From Cymbidium sinense (lineage: Eukaryota > Streptophyta > Magnoliopsida > Asparagales > Orchidaceae): a DNA stretch of 64,000 nt. The notes beneath the pieces are model-generated. The model was not told the origin of the DNA and ran no database searches. It saw only the letters and a list, made by a program, of their open reading frames with translations. The position numbers were made by a program, and so were the translations under genes. Each line of letters opens with the position of its first letter. Within the stretch, counting starts at the first letter, position 1. Location: positions 87,618,925 through 87,682,924 of the forward strand of contig CM038225.1 of NCBI GenBank assembly GCA_021442155.1, given 5' to 3'. Shown here in pieces: positions 61,131-64,000 of the stretch.

Positions 61131-61900
61131 TTGAGTAGTACTGAAAATGATTGGCATCTACCTGGTAGGTTGGATATAAAGCATCTTAGATACGCAAACC
61201 GCCCTTAGAATAATCTGAGTTGAGTTAAACTTTTACAATGTGGTATTTCTAATATTGCTTTAATCTTCTTTGGATCAATTTTGATTTCTTGATGTCGGAC
61301 AATAAACCCAAGGAATTTTTCTAAAGCTACTCTGAATACACACTTCAGGGGTTCATTTTGAGGTAAAATTATCTTAATCATTCAAAAACTACTCTCAACT
61401 CAAAGAGATGGTCTTCCTTTTCTTTCCTTTAGACCACAAGATTGTCGACATAGCATTCTACTTGGCGATGAATGAGTTTATCAAAGGTTCGAGTCATGGC
61501 CTGCTGGTATGTGGCACCGACATTTTTAAGGCTGAAAGGCATGACCTTATAGTAATAGATTTCGATCAGGGTTCTAAAGGTAGTATTTTTCTAGTCTTCA
61601 GGGGTCATATTTATTTGATTGTATCTAGATGAACCATCCATGAAAGAAAGACTGCATGAGATGAGGCAATGTCCACCATCAATTTTGGTATTGGTAGTAA
61701 AACTTTATCTTTTAGTCATGCATTATTTAGATCCCTAAAATTGATGCATATGTGAATTTGGTCATTCTTCTTTTTAACTATGATGGCACTAGCCAATCAG
61801 GTGGGGTTTTTTTGCTCCTGGATGAAACTAGCATCAATCAATTTCTTGACTTCATAAACGACCTATTATTAAATTCACTACAAGGAGCTTGCTTGATAGG
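61130..61900 (-). pseudogene. Ty3/gypsy reverse transcriptase remnant
   Basis: The minus-strand translation includes ASFIQEQKNPT, VKKKNDQIHICINFRDLN, a VDIASSH stretch and the palm motif HRQVECYVDNLVV. The second catalytic Asp is Asn (codon 61443-61441 on the minus strand), as in the plus-strand element. A stop follows directly where Lys is usual. Further stops lie at TWLAS (TGA for TGG) and after RDLNNA. The plus-strand frame at 61408-61632 is antisense and not a gene. Confidence 0.88.
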
Positions 61901-62042
61901 TTAGCATCAATATATCATTAGAAGCATGTTAGAGCCAATTCAAATATTTCTTCATAACTTCATGCAAAGCTATCCTTAAACTCTGTAAGTAGCCTAACTA
62001 AGTCATTAGTTTCAGTTTCATTTAACAAGGAACTAATGTATG

Positions 62043-62246
62043 TCAAGTGTGGATTATCTTAGTTCCCAAGTTGATCTCTTTGAGCTCTTCGACAGTTGAC
62101 TTTATTTCTTCTTCGAACTCTAGTGGTGCATCTTTAACTTTAAAATTATTTAGATCATATAAAATCTCCAAGCACACCTCCTCATATGAGTTAATGTGAT
62201 TTGAAAATAACCTATCAGATTCCAAATGATTGGTGACAACTAGCAA
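62043..62246 (-). pseudogene. Ty3/gypsy pol remnant: protease-RT linker
   Basis: A 67-codon stretch with APLEFEEEIKSTVEELKEINL matches the plus-strand linker at 29-274, including the preceding NH..(S/V)D(R/Q)LF motif. It is the most upstream pol sequence kept in the outer element. Protease and gag are absent, because only about 100 bp separate it from the 5' LTR. Confidence 0.72.
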
Positions 62247-62349
62247 TTAGTCATCATCCTGCCTTGTACCAAATTCTAGTCTTGATAGGGAACTTTTGCA
62301 ATTGTTGTTCCATATCCTTTTGAATTAGTCTGACCTGTGCTTAGAATAT
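62247..62349 (-). other. deleted leader/gag region of the outer element
   Basis: Only about 100 bp lie between the protease-RT linker and the LTR edge at 62350. No TGGCGACTCC-type PBS follows the edge on the minus strand, and no gag or protease motif is found. Several kilobases must have been deleted, with one breakpoint at or just inside the LTR. Confidence 0.6.
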
Positions 62350-64000
62350 TGTGGTGTTTTTATTTTATGAGAAGGTTGGACACCACGTAGATCCATAGGT
62401 GTACTCATTAGGGTGATCATGCATGACATTGAGGAATGATGTAGTATCTTGAGAAACAGAAGTCACAATCCTACAATGGACCTAATCACCTAATAAGGTC
62501 TCCTAAGGCCAATGGGTCTTTGAATGTACCAGAGATCTTTCCTTTACTTTACATGAAAAAGTAAAGTTGGGTTAATTTTAAACCAGGTTTGTTAAGTTCC
62601 CTATGAAGGCAAGCCCCCATAGTTAATTACATCCTAAGGAATGAGATTCTTTAGGAATACTCTCAATTAAGGTAAATGATCATTGTCTCTAATGATTTCA
62701 AAGATAGGACTATCAATCAATTGATTATTTTTAGAAAATCAAGTGGGAGTGAGAAGAAGGAGGGAGTTATTATTAAAACTAAAGGAAGATGAGTAGATGA
62801 TGCTCATGATACTAGAAAACCTAGTGAGTATTCTGAACTATCTTATGGTTGGGCTTTATACATTTCAAATTGAGAAAATTTATTTATTTGAGTTGAAATT
62901 TTATTAGAAATCTTAGGCTTACAATTCCACAATACAAGATCGTGGAAATGCCTAAGAGGTGAGGATTTATGCTTATAGGCTGTGAAGGGAAATAACAACC
63001 TTAGATCCTAAATCTAGGGAGCTTTGGTGAGGGACAAAGCACGAGCTAAATCTAAGGAAAAAATGGGTATATGGTTTACCTCCATAAGAGAGAATAAATC
63101 ACGTGACTGTTAGACTTACAATCTCCTAGGGGTAGCCGCCAACTAACTCTTCCTACGATTTTGAACACATGTAGGTAAGTCTTATGATTTGCAAGATGGC
63201 TAAATTGTTGTTTATTTAGAAAGGATACTATGTCCTTAATCATACTCCCAAAGAGACTAGATCATGAAGGACATGAATAATGACCTTTATAATGCAAACT
63301 TTGTTAAATTTTATTTTAATTTTTGGACAATGTTATTTCATATAGGCTATTGGATTTCATATGCCTAATGCATGAGTAGATTGGTTATGTCCCAAAATCA
63401 TAAAGAAGGAGGTGTGTTTCTACCATGGCTCTCAAAGGTCAAGCCATTTTCTCTAGCAAGGTGGAAGCCCTCCATTAACAAGAGTGAAATAATATGATTT
63501 ATGCATGATGTGAGGCATACAACATCCAACTAAGGAGTTGCTAAATCTTTTATTGTCTTGATTTATGTCCTAGGAATTAGGTGAGGTTATGAGTTGTTTA
63601 ATTTAATTTGATTTAATTAATTAGATAGATAATTTGTTTTTTCCTAAGATCCTAATCGCATCCAGCCATTCATCAAATAATAAAGAAATTAGGAAAATCA
63701 TGCCATCCTAATTGTGCAATCATAAACAAAATAACAATCAATTCATAAAATTAGCGCAAAAGAATAAGAGGTCGATGTGGTCGGGCTCCACCACACAAAC
63801 CCAAAAAGGAAAATGGGTAGCTGACCTCTGCCCTTATACAACCCGGATTACAAATGAATAATTATAATTAAACAAAATTCATGTTATGGGGGTCTTCATT
63901 CTTTATTCTTCATTCTTCATTTTGATTTGCTTCTTTTCTTTCTTCCTTTTGGCTTTATTGGAATATGGTTGCTCCAAAGACATCACATGGTGCATAAGAC
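62350..64000 (-). mobile_element. outer minus-strand element: 5' LTR (runs off the window)
   Basis: The edge TGTGGTGTTTTTATTTT (62350) is that of the LTR at 3891. It is followed in sense-reversed order by CACCACGTAGATCC, CTAATAAGGTCTCCTAAGG (62489), CTCATGATACTAGAAAACC (62801), CCGCCAACTAACTC (63138), the promoter block at 63831-63841, and GGGGTCTTCATTCTT (63888). Only the R/U5-like third is inside the window. Its partner is the 3' LTR ending at 38161. Confidence 0.8.
63831..63841 (-). promoter_or_regulatory. TTGTATAAGGG core-promoter-like block (outer 5' LTR)
   Basis: An exact box with GCAGAGGTCAGCTACCC downstream, matching the solo LTR at 30961 more closely than the LARD copies. Confidence 0.45.

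Noticed and set aside
60317..61632. Plus-strand frames of 90 and 74 codons.
   Set aside because: They are antisense shadows of the minus-strand RNase H and RT remnants.
1..64000. tRNA, rRNA or small RNA genes, and DNA transposons with terminal inverted repeats.
   Set aside because: None could be recognised by eye on either strand. The only tRNA-related sequence is the PBS. A covariance-model scan was not possible.

Overview
This is nuclear DNA of a land plant, very AT-rich, and I find no intact host gene in it. Essentially everything recognisable belongs to LTR retrotransposons of the Ty3/gypsy superfamily. Three points suggest the Tat (Ogre/Retand-like) branch: an extra RNase H-like domain between RT/RNase H and integrase, a primer-binding site starting TGGCGACTCC, and very long LTRs (5.3 to 7.4 kb) with tandem repeats in the 3' untranslated region. 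The sequence does not allow a species call. The longest open frames are only 60-100 codons. They are either slices of broken pol genes or chance frames in LTR DNA.

Layout. 1-3340: a broken plus-strand pol (RT, RNase H, second RNase H, integrase), followed to 3890 by its repeat-bearing 3' UTR. 3891-10677: a complete minus-strand LTR. 10683-21837: plus-strand LTR material of two subtypes, with internal duplications. 21838-23453: two further plus-strand LTR fragments. 23454-62349 plus 62350 to the window end: one old minus-strand element. Its 3' LTR (23454-25114 and 32526-38161) is split by a plus-strand solo LTR (25115-32525). Its 3' UTR and integrase C-terminus lie at 38162-40764. Its pol resumes at 59008-62250, and its 5' LTR starts at 62350. 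Between the two pol parts, an 18.2-kb non-autonomous element (40765-59002) has inserted with a perfect 5-bp target duplication (TCGGC). It has 5.3-kb LTRs, a PBS, a 166-bp tandem array and no recognisable protein, so it is a LARD-type element.

The LTR copies share one modular plan, given here in sense direction: a TGTTGACCTC start; a module packed with GGTCAA/TTGACC; a more GC-rich module with CCACGTGG boxes, hairpins and a duplicated cassette ending CTCCGGTGAGGTAA; a long AT-rich module; an extremely conserved TTGTATAAGGG block that looks like a core promoter; about 1.4 kb of R/U5-like sequence; and a CACCACA or CAACA end. The observations most worth checking are the higher-order tandem array in the LARD 3' UTR, PBS-like repeats in the 3' UTR of the outer element, the same active-site change (DD to DN) in both pol copies, the W-box and G-box rich LTRs, and a 443-bp island of unknown origin at 33525-33967.
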